Source: Candidatus Rikenella faecigallinarum
GTDB taxonomy: Bacteria > Bacteroidota > Bacteroidia > Bacteroidales > Rikenellaceae
Length of the DNA stretch: 64,000 bases
Reading direction: 5' to 3'
Assembly (NCBI GenBank): GCA_019113395.1
Contig: DXHL01000019.1
Span: 62,001-126,000 of the forward strand
Shown here: in pieces, positions 18,743-29,013 of the stretch
How positions within the stretch are numbered: the stretch's first letter is position 1
Layout of the letters: every line of letters starts with the position of its first letter
Notes under the pieces: model-generated
The model's database searches: none
Told to the model about the DNA's origin: nothing
The model's input: only the letters and a program-made list of their open reading frames with translations
Made by a program: the position numbers and the translations under genes

Positions 18743-19957
18743 ATGCTTTCGTTTTTCATTGCACGCAGGCATCTTTTCAGTCGGAAGGCTCACTCGGTCA
18801 TCAATCTGATAGCCGTGGTGAGCGTGGTAGCTATTGCCGTGCCCGTCATGGCACTGGTTGTGATACTGTCGTTTCACAACGGATTGAGCGAGTTTATCGG
18901 ACAGATGTACAGCGAATTCGACGCCGAAGTACGGGTCACTCCGCGCGAAGGGCTGTTTTTCGAGGGCGACACCCTGCGACGACAACTGGAAGCGCTGCCC
19001 GAAGTGGCGGCCGTCAGCGCCACCGTGGAACAGAACGTCCTGCTCACCTACTCCGACCGACAGTGGATAGCCACCCTGCGCGGCGTCGATGCCAACTACG
19101 ATTTTGTCGTCCCCATCGAGCAACGGGTGATACAGGGTCGCTACCGGCTGCAAAACGGCGACCTCAACGAAGCGGTGATAGGCAAAGGGATTGCCTATGC
19201 CCTGGGGGTGCAGACGGCACTGCTCGAACCGCTGCGCATCTACGCCATCCGTCCCGGCGGAGGATACACCTCGTTTTTACCCCGCTCGCTATACAACACG
19301 GCCAGCGTTCGTCCCTCGGGCATCTATGCGCTGGACGAACAGACCGATGCCCGATATCTCTTTGTCCCGATAGCACTGGCCCAAGAGTTGATTGGGACGG
19401 GACGCCGCATCTCATCGCTGGAGATTCGAATGATGGCAGGCATCTCGCCCGAAAGAGGGAAAGCGTTGATTCAGCGTGTCGCGGGCGAAGGATTCGACGT
19501 GCAGAGCCGTTTCGAACAGAAAGAGACCATCTACCGCATGGTGACCCAGGAGAAGTGGATTATCTACCTCCTGATGATGTTCGTGGTAGTGATAGCGGCC
19601 CTGAGTCTGGTGGGGTCACTGGTGATGCTGGCTGCCGACAAGGAGCAGGACCGCGAAATGCTGCTCGCCATGGGCGGTACACTGCGGCTGCTGCGAGGGG
19701 TTTTCACCTGGGAAGGCGTCCTGATTACCGCAACAGGGGTGATTATCGGCATCGGATTGGGCTTGGGCTTTGCCCTGTTCCAGCAACAGTTCGGTATCAT
19801 AAAAATGGCCGGCGAAGCGTTTTTAATGGATGCCTACCCAGTACGCCTGGAGGCGGGTGATGTGGTTGCCATTGCCGCTGGGGTAGGCATGTTGGGCACA
19901 GCGGTCAGCGCCCTGACGGCAGCGGGGCTGGTCGGCCGCAACAGGCAACGGAATTAA
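18743..19957 (+). CDS. LolC/LolE-type ABC transporter permease (FtsX family)
   Basis: MLSFFIARRHLFSRKAHSVINLIAVVSVVAIAVPVMALVVILSFHNGL; C-terminal FtsX TM region. Confidence 0.88.
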   Translation: MLSFFIARRHLFSRKAHSVINLIAVVSVVAIAVPVMALVVILSFHNGLSEFIGQMYSEFDAEVRVTPREGLFFEGDTLRRQLEALPEVAAVSATVEQNVLLTYSDRQWIATLRGVDANYDFVVPIEQRVIQGRYRLQNGDLNEAVIGKGIAYALGVQTALLEPLRIYAIRPGGGYTSFLPRSLYNTASVRPSGIYALDEQTDARYLFVPIALAQELIGTGRRISSLEIRMMAGISPERGKALIQRVAGEGFDVQSRFEQKETIYRMVTQEKWIIYLLMMFVVVIAALSLVGSLVMLAADKEQDREMLLAMGGTLRLLRGVFTWEGVLITATGVIIGIGLGLGFALFQQQFGIIKMAGEAFLMDAYPVRLEAGDVVAIAAGVGMLGTAVSALTAAGLVGRNRQRN

Positions 19958-19969
19958 CAGAAGACCATC

Positions 19970-20923
19970 ATGAAGAGAAACCACCCATACCATACGGCAC
20001 GAAACAACACTCCCCGACGCAAGGTGCATTGGCGGAGGGTAGCCGTTTTCTGTCTGCTGACCATTGCTGCCGTGCTGGCCGCCTGCAGCGAAAAGCCCAA
20101 AGCCATTCCCGACCACACCATGCGCTCCATTATGCGGGAGATGCTGATTAGTCAGGCCGTGCTGCGGGTGGACAAATCGCTGACGGCCGACAAACCGCTC
20201 GACTCGCTCGACGTGCATACCGCCGTGCTCCAAAAATACGGTTACACGCTGGAGGATTTTCGATATACGATACGCGAGATGTCGATGCGCAAGAGCAACC
20301 CGCTGGCCAACATTCTGGAGGGTGTAGCGGCCGACATCAAGCGTTCGAGTGAAGTGGCCGAGGGTCGCTACCGCCAGATGCTGCGCATCGATTCGATGGC
20401 TCAGGCGCGCACCTGCGACACGGTTTTCCGCAGCGACACGACCCTGGTGGGTTCTCTGCACAATTACAAAATTGTTTACACGGGGGTTAATTCCTCGGAT
20501 TCGCTGGTACCGGTAGGAACCTACAAGATTATGTTCGACTATTCGACAGGGAGTCATGCGCGTTCCTACACCAAGTCGTTGCGTTCAAAAAAGACCCCTC
20601 GGGAAGGGAAAGCCATTGAAAACACCATCTGGTTGCAGACGGCGCGTGACACGACCCATTACGAGAGCGAGATTGACATCACCACCGATACCAAGCAGCT
20701 GGACATCTGGCTGCAGGAGATACAGCGGCGCGACATCCCGAAGGACACCTGTTACCTGACAGGCGTACGGTTGATATATTATCGTCCGGCGCAGCAGGCG
20801 CGGGCCATTTTGCTGCGCCACTTCACCGGGTTCCCCGACCAACTCGAAGCATATTATGAACAACGCTACACCGACACCACCTCGCTCCCTCGCGGCACCA
20901 TACCTTTTGCTCCCCAACGGTAA
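19970..20923 (+). CDS. DUF4296-like lipoprotein
   Basis: Lipobox AVLAAC; PDHTMRSIMREMLISQAVL...FRYTIREMSMRKSNPLANILEGV. Confidence 0.75.
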   Translation: MKRNHPYHTARNNTPRRKVHWRRVAVFCLLTIAAVLAACSEKPKAIPDHTMRSIMREMLISQAVLRVDKSLTADKPLDSLDVHTAVLQKYGYTLEDFRYTIREMSMRKSNPLANILEGVAADIKRSSEVAEGRYRQMLRIDSMAQARTCDTVFRSDTTLVGSLHNYKIVYTGVNSSDSLVPVGTYKIMFDYSTGSHARSYTKSLRSKKTPREGKAIENTIWLQTARDTTHYESEIDITTDTKQLDIWLQEIQRRDIPKDTCYLTGVRLIYYRPAQQARAILLRHFTGFPDQLEAYYEQRYTDTTSLPRGTIPFAPQR

Positions 20924-22061
20924 GTTGCTGCGCAACGGCGTCCTGCACTTCGCCTCCGACGGCACCCTCCTGCGCGTCGAACAGAGCAACCGCCTCGACA
21001 GCCTCCCCCACACCGAATACCACAACGGCATCCTCATACCCGGCATGACCAATGCCCACTGCCATCTGGAGTTGTCCTTTTTCCGCGGGGCCATTCCGCA
21101 ACATGTGGGGATGGTAAAGTTTATCGAGCACGTGGTCTCCAAACGCAACGACTACTCGCGCGAGGAGCAGATTGCCTGCGCCATCGACCAGGACCGTCGG
21201 ATGTGGCAGTCGGGCGTGCAGGCCGTGGGGGACATCAGCAACGACACCACCTCGTTTCCCGCCAAGGTTCAGGCACAGAACGAGGGGCGGACACGCTACC
21301 ACACCTTTGCCGAATATTTCGGGATGCCGACCGACGATGAGACTGAGGCCTTCTACCATCGGTCGGTGGACGGGCTGCTGGAGGCCGCCGAACGGGACCG
21401 CCTGACCATCACCCCCACGCAACATTCGACCTACTTTGTATCGGACAAACTCTTCAAGCTGGGGGCCTTTTCGCCCCTGATGTCGATACACTTTATGGAA
21501 ACCCCTGCCGAGGTCGATTTCTTCGAGCGGCGGGGCGGAATCTACGACCTGGTGACCGCCTCGGCCGGTCGGGAACCCGATTTCCTCGGCTACGGCGGCC
21601 ACGCCGAACGGCTCGTGGGGTCGCTGCCCCGAACGGCACGCCTGCTCCTTATCCACAACGTCCAGATGCAGCCCAAAGACCTGAAGCTGATTCTCGACTA
21701 TTTTGAGGATGTCACCTTTGTGCTCTGCCCGCGGTCGAACTACTACATCGATGCCGACTTCCCGCCGGCCGAGATGCTCTACAAGGCGGGAGCACGGGTC
21801 GCCATCGGGACCGACAGTCTCTCCTCGAACACCTCGCTCGAGATGGTCGAGGAGCTCAAGTGGCTCGCCCGACACAACCCATCGATACCGCTGGAGGCCC
21901 TGTTGCAGTGGGCGACACTGGGAGGAGCCCACGGCCTGCGCATGGAGCGTGAAATCGGAAGTTTCGAACCCGGGAAACGCCCCGGAGCCGTACTGCTTAC
22001 GGGAGTGGATTTTGCGAGCCTCACCCTCACCGACGCAGCACAGACCACACGGCTGCTGTAA
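20856..22061 (+). CDS. Amidohydrolase family protein (TRZ/ATZ-type)
   Basis: Metal ligand motif TNAHCHLELS, HxxE and GTDSLSSN near C-terminus. Confidence 0.88.
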   Translation: MNNATPTPPRSLAAPYLLLPNGKLLRNGVLHFASDGTLLRVEQSNRLDSLPHTEYHNGILIPGMTNAHCHLELSFFRGAIPQHVGMVKFIEHVVSKRNDYSREEQIACAIDQDRRMWQSGVQAVGDISNDTTSFPAKVQAQNEGRTRYHTFAEYFGMPTDDETEAFYHRSVDGLLEAAERDRLTITPTQHSTYFVSDKLFKLGAFSPLMSIHFMETPAEVDFFERRGGIYDLVTASAGREPDFLGYGGHAERLVGSLPRTARLLLIHNVQMQPKDLKLILDYFEDVTFVLCPRSNYYIDADFPPAEMLYKAGARVAIGTDSLSSNTSLEMVEELKWLARHNPSIPLEALLQWATLGGAHGLRMEREIGSFEPGKRPGAVLLTGVDFASLTLTDAAQTTRLL

Positions 22062-22116
22062 CGCTTTCCAAATCGGATGCTCCCCCCTGCATCCGAAAAG
22101 AGACAAACCAGAAAAA

Positions 22117-25100
22117 ATGACCATAGAACAGTTGGAGCAGCACATCGGGCAGTGTGACTCGACCCGTGCGCTCGAACAACACCTCGCGACCGACCGCACC
22201 ATTCGCCTGAAGGGGATGGCGGGGTCGCTGCTGGCTCTGGTGGCGGGCAGTGTGGCCCGCCGCACGGGCGGCGTCCACCTGCTGGTGGCCGGCGACCGCG
22301 ACGAAGCCTCCTACCTCTGCAACGACCTGACCAACCTCGCTCCGGCGAAAGATACGGCCACCATTCTCTTCTACCCGACGGCCTACAAACGGTCGGTGCA
22401 GACCCTGCGCGAAGACCCTGCGGGTATCGTGCAGCGCACGGCCGTGCTGACCGCCCTCGGAAACCACAGCGACCCCAAACGGCCGCTGCTTATCTGTACC
22501 TATCCCGACGCCCTGGCCGAAAAGGTGGCCGACCGCAGCCGACTGACTGAAAACATCCTGCGCCTGCGCAAGGGACAGCATATCGGGATGGATGACCTCG
22601 AAAACCGCCTGACAGAGTACCGTTTCGAGCGGGTCGATTTCGTGGGCGAACCGGGACAATATTCGCGCCGCGGGGGGATTATCGACATCTTCTCGTTCGG
22701 CAACAGCAAACCCTACCGCATCGACTTTTTCGGGGATGACATCGAGTCCATCCGTCTGTTCAACGTGGGGACACAGCTCTCGACCGAGAGCTGCGATGCG
22801 GTGGAGGTGGTGCCGAACCTCAAAAATCCCGAGCTGGCCGAGCAGCGGGTGTCGCTGGCCGAATACATCGGCAGCGACCCCACTACGCTCTGGATGACAA
22901 ACGCCGTGCAGTGCCTGAGCCGCCTGGACCAGATTCGCACCAAACTGCTGGGCGAGTTGCCCGACCCCGCCGAAATCGATACGCTGGTGACCAGCCGCAA
23001 GCGTTTTCTGGCCGAGACGCGTTCATGGCAGTGGGTGACGCTCAACAGCAGTGCCCCGGAACGCACGGCAGACGGCGCCGACATCGACTTCGGCGCCGCC
23101 CCGCAGCCCCAGTTCAACAAAAACTTCGAGTTGTTGGCCAACGACATCCGTCAGGGCAACGACCACGGACGAACGACCTACATTCTGACCGAGAACCGCG
23201 CCCAGATGGAGCGGCTGGAGAATGTCTTCGAGTCGGTGGGGTTGGCACACGTAGGTTACGGCCACATCCCGCTGACCCTGCACGGCGGTTTTATCCTCCC
23301 ATCGCTGCAAATCGCCCTCTACACCGACCACCAAATTTTCGACCGCTACCACCGCTACACCGTCCCGAACGAAATCGACCGCCGCGAGAGCATGACCATT
23401 GCCGAGCTCAACGCCCTCCAAATCGGCGACTACGTGGTGCACATCGACCACGGGGTGGGACGTTTCGGGGGGTTGGTGCGGAGCACCACAAACGGCGTGA
23501 CACAGGAGTTTATCAAACTGATATACAAGGACAACGACATCCTGTTTGTGAACGTCCACTCGCTGCACCGCATCAGCAAGTACAAAGACAAGGATGCCCC
23601 GGAGCCCAAGGTGCACAAACTGGGGTCGGGTGCCTGGCAGAAACTCAAACAGACCACCAAAAACAAGGTCAAGGACATTGCCCGCGAACTCATCGCGCTC
23701 TATGCCAAACGCAAGGCCAGCACCGGTTTTGCCTTTTCGCCCGACGGTTTCCTGCAGCAGGAGCTCGAAGCGTCGTTCCTCTACGAAGATACGCCCGACC
23801 AGCAGAGCGCTACGCAGGCTGTCAAGGAAGATATGGAACAGGCCGTGCCGATGGACCGTCTCGTTTGCGGTGACGTGGGGTTCGGCAAGACCGAAATCGC
23901 CATCCGCGCCGCCTTCAAAGCGGCTACCGACGGCAAACAGGTGGCCGTGCTGGTGCCGACCACCGTCCTCTCACTGCAACACTACCGCACCTTCTCTCGC
24001 CGCCTGAAGGAGTTTCCCGTGCGGGTCGAAAACTTCTCGCGCGTCAAGTCGGCCAAGCAGACCCGCGAGATTCTCGACGACCTGGCCAACGGCAAAATCG
24101 ACATCATCATCGGCACCCACCGACTGCTCGGCAAAAACGTGCGGTTCAAGGACCTCGGACTGCTCATCATCGACGAGGAGCAAAAGTTCGGCGTGGCCAA
24201 CAAGGAGAAACTCCGCCACATGAAGGCCAATGTCGATACGCTGACCCTGACGGCCACCCCCATTCCCCGCACCCTGCAGTTTTCGCTGATGGGAGCCCGC
24301 GACATGTCGATTATCAACACCCCGCCGCCCAACCGCCAACCGGTGGCCACCGAGGTAGACGTTTTCGACGAGGAACTTATCCGCGAAGCCGTCGAGGCCG
24401 AGTTGCAGCGGGGCGGACAGGTCTTTTTCCTGCACAACCGCGTGCAGACGCTCGGCCGCATGAAAGAGATGCTCGAACGATTGTGTCCTGCGGTGCGGGT
24501 CGCCGTCGGCCACGGGCAGATGCCCGCCGGCGAACTCGAAAAGGTGATGATGGACTTTATCTACGGCGAATACGACGTGCTGCTGGCCACCACCATCATC
24601 GAGTCGGGCATCGACATTCCGAATGCCAACACGATAATCATCAACAACGCCCACATGTTCGGCCTCTCGGACCTGCACCAGTTGCGCGGCCGCGTGGGGC
24701 GCACCAACCGCAAGGCCTACTGCTACCTGCTTATCCCGTCGGAAGAGGCCGTCACCTCGGATGCCTATCGACGGTTGCGGGCGCTGGAAGAGTTCTCAGA
24801 CCTCGGGTCGGGCTTCAACATCGCCATGCAGGACCTCGACATTCGGGGTGCCGGCAACATCCTGGGAGCCGAACAGAGCGGCTTTATCTCCGACATCGGC
24901 TTTGAGACCTACCAGAAGATTATGGCCGAAGCCGTGGCCGAGCTGCGCGAAGAGCAGGGCCTCGAACCCGACACCTCGGCCATCGACTGCGTTATCGAGA
25001 GCGACTCGTCGGCCCACCTGCCCGACAGCTACATCGGCAACACGGCCGAAAAAATACGCCTCTACCGCGAGCTCGACGGCATCCGCTCGGAAGAGGCCCT

Positions 25101-25446
25101 GCAACAGTTCATCGCCCGCCTCGAAGACCGTTTCGGGACCCCTCCCGCACCCGTCGAAGAGCTCTTCGACGTGGTGCGGCTGCGCTGGACCGCCGAAGCC
25201 GACGGCATCGAACGCATCGTCCTCAAGGGCGGTGCCGCAACGCTCTACTTCGTGGCCAACGAACACTCGGCCTTCTACCGCAGCGACCGCTTCATGACCA
25301 TCCTGAAGGCCGTAACCGTCGCCCCGCAGAAGTTCAAACTCAACCAATCCAATAATAAACTATCTTTGTCGGTGCGCAACGTTGCCAACCTCACGGCGCT
25401 GCGCCACACGCTGGAGGGGCTTACCGCCTCCGCGCCCGAGGCATGA
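22117..25446 (+). CDS. mfd: Transcription-repair coupling factor
   Basis: Mfd: UvrB-homology region, CarD-like domain DYVVHIDHGVGRFGG, helicase GDVGFGKTEIAIRAAF, TATPIPRTLQFSLMGARDMSIINTPP; start at ATG 22117. Confidence 0.96.
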   Translation: MTIEQLEQHIGQCDSTRALEQHLATDRTIRLKGMAGSLLALVAGSVARRTGGVHLLVAGDRDEASYLCNDLTNLAPAKDTATILFYPTAYKRSVQTLREDPAGIVQRTAVLTALGNHSDPKRPLLICTYPDALAEKVADRSRLTENILRLRKGQHIGMDDLENRLTEYRFERVDFVGEPGQYSRRGGIIDIFSFGNSKPYRIDFFGDDIESIRLFNVGTQLSTESCDAVEVVPNLKNPELAEQRVSLAEYIGSDPTTLWMTNAVQCLSRLDQIRTKLLGELPDPAEIDTLVTSRKRFLAETRSWQWVTLNSSAPERTADGADIDFGAAPQPQFNKNFELLANDIRQGNDHGRTTYILTENRAQMERLENVFESVGLAHVGYGHIPLTLHGGFILPSLQIALYTDHQIFDRYHRYTVPNEIDRRESMTIAELNALQIGDYVVHIDHGVGRFGGLVRSTTNGVTQEFIKLIYKDNDILFVNVHSLHRISKYKDKDAPEPKVHKLGSGAWQKLKQTTKNKVKDIARELIALYAKRKASTGFAFSPDGFLQQELEASFLYEDTPDQQSATQAVKEDMEQAVPMDRLVCGDVGFGKTEIAIRAAFKAATDGKQVAVLVPTTVLSLQHYRTFSRRLKEFPVRVENFSRVKSAKQTREILDDLANGKIDIIIGTHRLLGKNVRFKDLGLLIIDEEQKFGVANKEKLRHMKANVDTLTLTATPIPRTLQFSLMGARDMSIINTPPPNRQPVATEVDVFDEELIREAVEAELQRGGQVFFLHNRVQTLGRMKEMLERLCPAVRVAVGHGQMPAGELEKVMMDFIYGEYDVLLATTIIESGIDIPNANTIIINNAHMFGLSDLHQLRGRVGRTNRKAYCYLLIPSEEAVTSDAYRRLRALEEFSDLGSGFNIAMQDLDIRGAGNILGAEQSGFISDIGFETYQKIMAEAVAELREEQGLEPDTSAIDCVIESDSSAHLPDSYIGNTAEKIRLYRELDGIRSEEALQQFIARLEDRFGTPPAPVEELFDVVRLRWTAEADGIERIVLKGGAATLYFVANEHSAFYRSDRFMTILKAVTVAPQKFKLNQSNNKLSLSVRNVANLTALRHTLEGLTASAPEA
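25361..25368 (+). promoter_or_regulatory. Candidate internal promoter -7 (TATCTTTG) inside mfd 3' end
   Basis: Exact TAnnTTTG, ~75 bp upstream of coaX start. Confidence 0.3.
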
Positions 25447-26174
25447 ATCTGATAATCGACATAGGGAACACGTTTGCCAAGACGGCTGTCATGGAGAGGT
25501 CGGAGATACTCCACAAGACGGTGGCCCGGGAGTTGAGTTGCACGGCTTTGGAGGAGGTGCTGCACACCCATCCCGCCATCGACCGCGCCATCCTCTCGAC
25601 CACCCGCAACCCCGACCCGGCGATAGAGGCCTATCTGCAAGAGCACGTCCCCTGCTTTGTGCGTTTCACGCCGGCCACACCGGTTCCGCTGGTGAACCGC
25701 TACGCCACGCCCGAGACCCTGGGCGCCGACCGGCTGGCGGCAGCCGTCGGCGCCTGGGACATCGCCCCCGAACGCGAACTCCTTATCGTCGACCTGGGGT
25801 CGGCCATCACCCTGGACCGCGTGAGCGCCGCCGGCGAATACCTCGGCGGCAACATCTCACCCGGCATGGCCATGCGTTTCGAAGCCCTCCACCGCCTCAC
25901 CGACCGCCTGCCGCTCTGCACCACACCACAACACGTGGACCTCACCGGCACCTCCACCCGCAACGCCATCGAAAGCGGCGTGGTGCTCGGAATCCTGCAC
26001 GAAATCGAAGGATACATCGACCGACTCGGCGAAAAAAATGAGACCCTGACGGTCTTTTTTGCCGGTCGCGACGCGAATTTCTTTGCCGAAAAAGTAAAAA
26101 AACCGATATTTGTAGCTTACGACCTGGTTATTAAAGGTCTGAACCGAATACTTGAGTATAATGCCCAACCCTAA
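25443..26174 (+). CDS. coaX: Type III pantothenate kinase
   Basis: MNLIIDIGNTFAKTAVM, LGADRLAAAVGAW, VDLGSAITLD, GGNISPGMAMRFEALHRLTDRLP. Confidence 0.93.
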   Translation: MNLIIDIGNTFAKTAVMERSEILHKTVARELSCTALEEVLHTHPAIDRAILSTTRNPDPAIEAYLQEHVPCFVRFTPATPVPLVNRYATPETLGADRLAAAVGAWDIAPERELLIVDLGSAITLDRVSAAGEYLGGNISPGMAMRFEALHRLTDRLPLCTTPQHVDLTGTSTRNAIESGVVLGILHEIEGYIDRLGEKNETLTVFFAGRDANFFAEKVKKPIFVAYDLVIKGLNRILEYNAQP

Positions 26175-27510
26175 ATCGCGGACATTGATTCATTATCGTC
26201 ATACCCGCAGCGTTGTACGGACCGTTATCGGTCTGTGGAGTGTCGTATGTCTGTTGTGTGTGGTCCCTGCGCGTGCACAAATCAGCGACCTGAATATCTT
26301 TTCGCCCTACACCATGTACGGCATCGGCGACCTGGCCGTCGGCGGTAACGCCTTCAACCGACCTATGGGTGGCGTGGGGATTGCCATACGGGACCCCTAC
26401 ACCTTCAACTACCGAAACCCCGCCTCGATGAGTGTCATTCCCCGACAATCCGCCATCTTCAACTTCTCGGGCGAAGGCAAAAACATCTACGCTAAAAACG
26501 ACTACACCTCCACCACATACAACACCTTCAACATCCACGACCTGGGGCTCGCCGTACCCCTGGGACGAGGAATAGGTCTGGGATTCTCGCTGACCCCCGT
26601 CAGCTCCGTGGGATACACCAGCCGACTGGTCTACAACAACCCCAGCATCGACGAGAACATCGGCAGCACCATCTACAACTATGCCGGCGACGGCGGTATC
26701 TCGCAGGTGGCCATGCACTTCGGCATTAACGTCACCCCTCAGTTGTCGCTGGGTGCCAGCATGAACTACTGGTTCGGAAACATCGAACGACAATACAACT
26801 CGATGGTCACCTCCTACCTCGACGCGACCGTCTATCGCAGCGTCGTCTCCTCCGAAAATCAAAATCTCAGCAAGATTTTGTTTACCTTTGGAGCACAGTA
26901 CGCCTTCAAAGTAGGCCAAGGCAACGCCCTCATCCTGGGGGTAACCTACCAACCCAAAACGACCGCCTCCATTAAACAGACCCGCCTGACCCTCTCGTAC
27001 AACACCACGGTCTCGGATACGGTCTACTCGGGCAGCAGCCGCTGGGACATGGACATCCCCGCCAAACTGGCCGCCGGAGTCAGTTTCCAGACCAATAAAC
27101 TGACGGTGGCTTTCGACTACAGCCGCCAGAACTGGAAAGGAGCATTCGAAATCCCCAAAGACCAGGACATTACCCTCGGTCTGCAACAGGATTTCCGCCT
27201 GGGTGCCAGCTACACCCCGAACCGATACGACATCCGCAATGCCCTGAACCGCTGGACCTACAAGGCCGGGGTGCGTTACAGCACCAGCTACCTCTCCAAA
27301 GCCGGACACCAACTGAGTGATGCCGCCGTGTCGATAGGGGTGGACTTCGGCCTCAAAAAAGGAACCTTCTCCAAAGTGGGTATCGGTGTCGAATACGGCG
27401 AACGAGGCTCGCGCGCCGCAGGACAGGTGCGCGAACGATACTTCAACATCGTAGCGGCCCTGAGCCTCTTCGGCAAAGACTACTGGTTCGTCCGACCCAA
27501 ATACAATTAA
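26161..27510 (+). CDS. Outer-membrane beta-barrel protein of unknown function
   Basis: Signal peptide ending VVPARAQ; alternating amphipathic strand pattern; downstream of coaX. Confidence 0.75.
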   Translation: MPNPKSRTLIHYRHTRSVVRTVIGLWSVVCLLCVVPARAQISDLNIFSPYTMYGIGDLAVGGNAFNRPMGGVGIAIRDPYTFNYRNPASMSVIPRQSAIFNFSGEGKNIYAKNDYTSTTYNTFNIHDLGLAVPLGRGIGLGFSLTPVSSVGYTSRLVYNNPSIDENIGSTIYNYAGDGGISQVAMHFGINVTPQLSLGASMNYWFGNIERQYNSMVTSYLDATVYRSVVSSENQNLSKILFTFGAQYAFKVGQGNALILGVTYQPKTTASIKQTRLTLSYNTTVSDTVYSGSSRWDMDIPAKLAAGVSFQTNKLTVAFDYSRQNWKGAFEIPKDQDITLGLQQDFRLGASYTPNRYDIRNALNRWTYKAGVRYSTSYLSKAGHQLSDAAVSIGVDFGLKKGTFSKVGIGVEYGERGSRAAGQVRERYFNIVAALSLFGKDYWFVRPKYN

Positions 27511-27576
27511 ACCGACAACCGAAATCCAACGTCTAATATTTAGAATAACCGCATCATAAAACACTAACCACAACCC

Positions 27577-28902
27577 ATGAAAAAACGCATTTGTTTATTG
27601 CTGGCCGCCCTGGCACTGACCGGCAGTGCTCTGGCACAAGACTACAAAGACGACCCCAAATACGGAGCCGACCCCGCTTCGCGTGAAGAAAACGTGCGTA
27701 TCCTCAACTTCTTCAGCGACGCCTACAAAGCCAAAGACTATGCCCTGGCAACGGTATATCTCCGCCAACTGATTGCCAACGCACCGCAGGCTTCGGAAAA
27801 CATGTACATCCGTGGTATCGACATCTACAAAAACAAAGCCGTCGGTGCGCAAACCAAAGAGGAACGCCGCATGTATGTGGACAGTATCCTGTGGGTATTC
27901 GACAAGCGTATCGAAGCCTTCGGCGAACACCCCCAGCGCGGCGAAGCATACCTGCGTGGGGAAAAGGCCAAAATGTTCCTCACGATGATGCCGGCTGACC
28001 GCGAACGACTCTTCAAACTCTTCCGCGAAGCCCTCGACGAAAAACACCCCTTTGAACCGGCTCTGGCCGTGCTCTATTTCAACTCGGTGGTCGAAAGCTA
28101 CAAACTCGACGATGTAACTCCGGAAGAGCTCATTGAAACTTACGAACAACTCAGCCAACGCGTCGAAAACAACACCAGCGACGAAGCCGCTGAAGCTGCA
28201 AAAGCACTCGACGACCTCTTTGCCACCAGTGGTGCCGCCAACTGCGAATCGGTCGAAAAAATCTACCGCCCCAAATACGAGGCCGACCCCGAAAACCAAA
28301 AGCTGATTGAAACCATCGTCACGCTCTTCTCGCGTGGACAATGCACCAACGATTTCTACGTGTCGGTACTCGAAAAATACTACCAAATCAACCCCAAAGC
28401 GGAAGTGGCCGTGATGCTGGCAACCGTATTCCAGGAAAAGAAAGACTTTACCAAAGCCCTCGAATACCTCCGCATCGGTATCAACAACGAAACCGACCAG
28501 GCCAAGAAAATCAACTTCCTGCTCCAGGCCTCTACCATGTCCAGCGCCTCGGGTTCCTATCGTGATGCGGCCTCGTTTGCACAACAGGTTATCTCGCTCG
28601 ACCCGAACAACGGTGTAGCCTACCTGCTGCTGGGTTCGGCCTACGGTAGCGGTGCGGGCAGCGCCTGCAGCGCCTTCGACAGCCAAACCGCCATGTGGCT
28701 TGCCGTGGACAACCTGGCCAAAGCCCGCCAACTGCTTGCTGCCGACGACGCACAACAGGAACAAATCAGCCTGATGATTGCCAACTACAGCGCCAACTTC
28801 CCGAAAACCGAAGAGACCTTCATGCGCGGACTCAACCCCGGCGACCCCTATACGGTAAGCTGCGGCTGGATTAGCGGACGAACCACCGTTCGGGAACGAT
28901 AA
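27577..28902 (+). CDS. Tetratricopeptide-repeat exported protein
   Basis: Signal peptide MKKRICLLLAALALTGSALAQ; helical repeats. Confidence 0.75.
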   Translation: MKKRICLLLAALALTGSALAQDYKDDPKYGADPASREENVRILNFFSDAYKAKDYALATVYLRQLIANAPQASENMYIRGIDIYKNKAVGAQTKEERRMYVDSILWVFDKRIEAFGEHPQRGEAYLRGEKAKMFLTMMPADRERLFKLFREALDEKHPFEPALAVLYFNSVVESYKLDDVTPEELIETYEQLSQRVENNTSDEAAEAAKALDDLFATSGAANCESVEKIYRPKYEADPENQKLIETIVTLFSRGQCTNDFYVSVLEKYYQINPKAEVAVMLATVFQEKKDFTKALEYLRIGINNETDQAKKINFLLQASTMSSASGSYRDAASFAQQVISLDPNNGVAYLLLGSAYGSGAGSACSAFDSQTAMWLAVDNLAKARQLLAADDAQQEQISLMIANYSANFPKTEETFMRGLNPGDPYTVSCGWISGRTTVRER

Positions 28903-28917
28903 CCATCGATTGTGACC

Positions 28918-28962
28918 GAGTGCTCCGGCCGTTTCGCACGATGCGAAACGGCCGGAGCACTC
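28918..28962 (+). terminator. 21-bp perfect-stem hairpin
   Basis: gagtgctccggccgtttcgca-cga-tgcgaaacggccggagcactc; followed by C-run rather than T-run. Confidence 0.5.
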
Positions 28963-29013
28963 CCCCCCACTCAATACCAAGGGCGGCACGCACTGCGCAG
29001 CTGCCCTTTGCCT

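Noticed and set aside
18574-19860. 428-aa plus-strand ORF
   Set aside because: Overlaps the well-supported LolC/E-like permease in another frame and begins in a structured non-coding region; no domain signature.
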